NCBI RefSeq assembly: GCF_030490285.1
Contig: NZ_CP129884.1
Coordinates: 3,720,001-3,784,000, forward strand
From: Methylomonas montana
Lineage (GTDB): Bacteria; Pseudomonadota; Gammaproteobacteria; Methylococcales; Methylomonadaceae
Direction of reading: 5' to 3'
Length of the DNA: 64,000 nt
Numbering within the stretch: position 1 is the stretch's first letter; every line of letters starts with the position of its first letter. The notes under the pieces were generated by a model. The model was not told the DNA's origin, searched no databases, and saw nothing but the letters and a program-made list of their open reading frames with translations. Of the stretch, positions 63,622 to 64,000 are shown piece by piece. The translations under genes and the position numbers were made by a program.

Positions 63622-64000
63622 ATGGCAGCCATGACAAGAGAAGAGACCGAAGCGCTTATTCAAGAAGTGCTGGAAGTCTATCCCGAAAAAGCCAAAGCCG
63701 ATCGCGCCAAACACTTGGCCATCAACGATCAAAGCTTGGAAAAATCCAACAAATGTATCACTTCCAACCGTAAATCCCTGCCAGGCGTCATGACCATTCG
63801 TGGTTGCGCTTATGCCGGCTCCAAAGGGGTGGTTTGGGGTCCTATCAAGGACATGATCCATATTTCACACGGCCCGGTTGGTTGCGGACAATATTCCCGC
63901 GCCGGACGCCGTAACTATTACGTAGGTACTACCGGTGTCAACACCTTCGGTACGATGAACTTTACTTCGGACTTTACCGAAAAAGACATCGTGTTCGGCG
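63622..64000 (+). CDS. nifD: nitrogenase molybdenum-iron protein alpha chain, 3' part missing
   Basis: The first 126 codons of nifD, running off the right edge. The P-cluster Cys residues are visible in [19 protein letters not shown] and [24 protein letters not shown] lies eight bases before the ATG at 63622. The N-terminus [16 protein letters not shown] is typical of NifD. It follows nifH by 100 bp, and nifK is expected further on. Confidence 0.97.
   Translation, partial: MAAMTREETEALIQEVLEVYPEKAKADRAKHLAINDQSLEKSNKCITSNRKSLPGVMTIRGCAYAGSKGVVWGPIKDMIHISHGPVGCGQYSRAGRRNYYVGTTGVNTFGTMNFTSDFTEKDIVFG

Overview
The window reads as a chromosomal segment of a nitrogen-fixing gammaproteobacterium, most likely a Methylomonas-like methanotroph (family Methylococcaceae). 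The basis is gene order and protein style: hemA-prfA-prmC, hslVU-DUF971-ubiE-ubiJ-ubiB, pilSR, a fimT-pilV-W-X-Y1-E pilus cluster, a diphosphate-type PEP carboxykinase, a haemerythrin domain and nifHD. No methane monooxygenase gene is in view, so the methanotroph assignment is inference. There is no CRISPR array, no rRNA or tRNA that I could recognise, and no complete mobile element.

Layout. 1-4.9 kb: a truncated TPR lipoprotein gene divergent from hemA-prfA-prmC and a JAMM peptidase. 4.9-8.8 kb: a sensor kinase / cation transporter / sigma-54 activator operon. 8.9-14.6 kb: a flippase, a choice-of-anchor I lipoprotein, a phosphate-type porin behind a well-formed Pho box, a REPIN-like repeat and an HDOD protein. 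14.8-20.3 kb: a GGDEF/EAL protein, a small membrane-anchored Ala/Lys/Pro-rich protein and pilR/pilS. 20.4-29.3 kb: sucCD, a DUF4160/DUF2442 pair, nadE, an unknown secreted protein and the PPi-PEPCK. 29.3-31.3 kb: a low-density patch with a transposase scar, a NifX-like protein and two unknown small proteins. 31.5-38.2 kb: a complete minor pilin / PilY1 operon. 38.6-43.5 kb: an RRM protein, a HoxX-haemerythrin fusion, an AraC/DJ-1 regulator and a HAD hydrolase. 43.7-49.5 kb: a second CDF transporter, a SPOR-tailed D,D-carboxypeptidase, slyX, a P-loop protein, metA and a guanine deaminase. 49.7-55.6 kb: hslVU and ubiquinone genes, with a Uma2 nuclease-like gene inserted. 55.6-60.7 kb: a c-type haem lipoprotein with a DcaP-like porin, and glnE. 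60.8-64 kb: RNase T2, a degenerate Fic protein, and nifH-nifD behind a NifA/IHF/sigma-54 control region; nifD runs off the right edge.

How it fits together. glnE (glutamine synthetase control), nifHD and a separate NifX-like gene point to nitrogen status as one theme. sucCD, PPi-PEPCK and NAD synthase serve central carbon metabolism. PilSR lies about 11 kb from the pilus operon it may help to control. The most unusual object is the HoxX protein carrying a C-terminal haemerythrin domain with all seven di-iron ligands intact. Other points for follow-up are the pseudo-Fic protein upstream of nifH, the REP/REPIN elements with a GTAG head, and a structured leader ahead of the second CDF gene.
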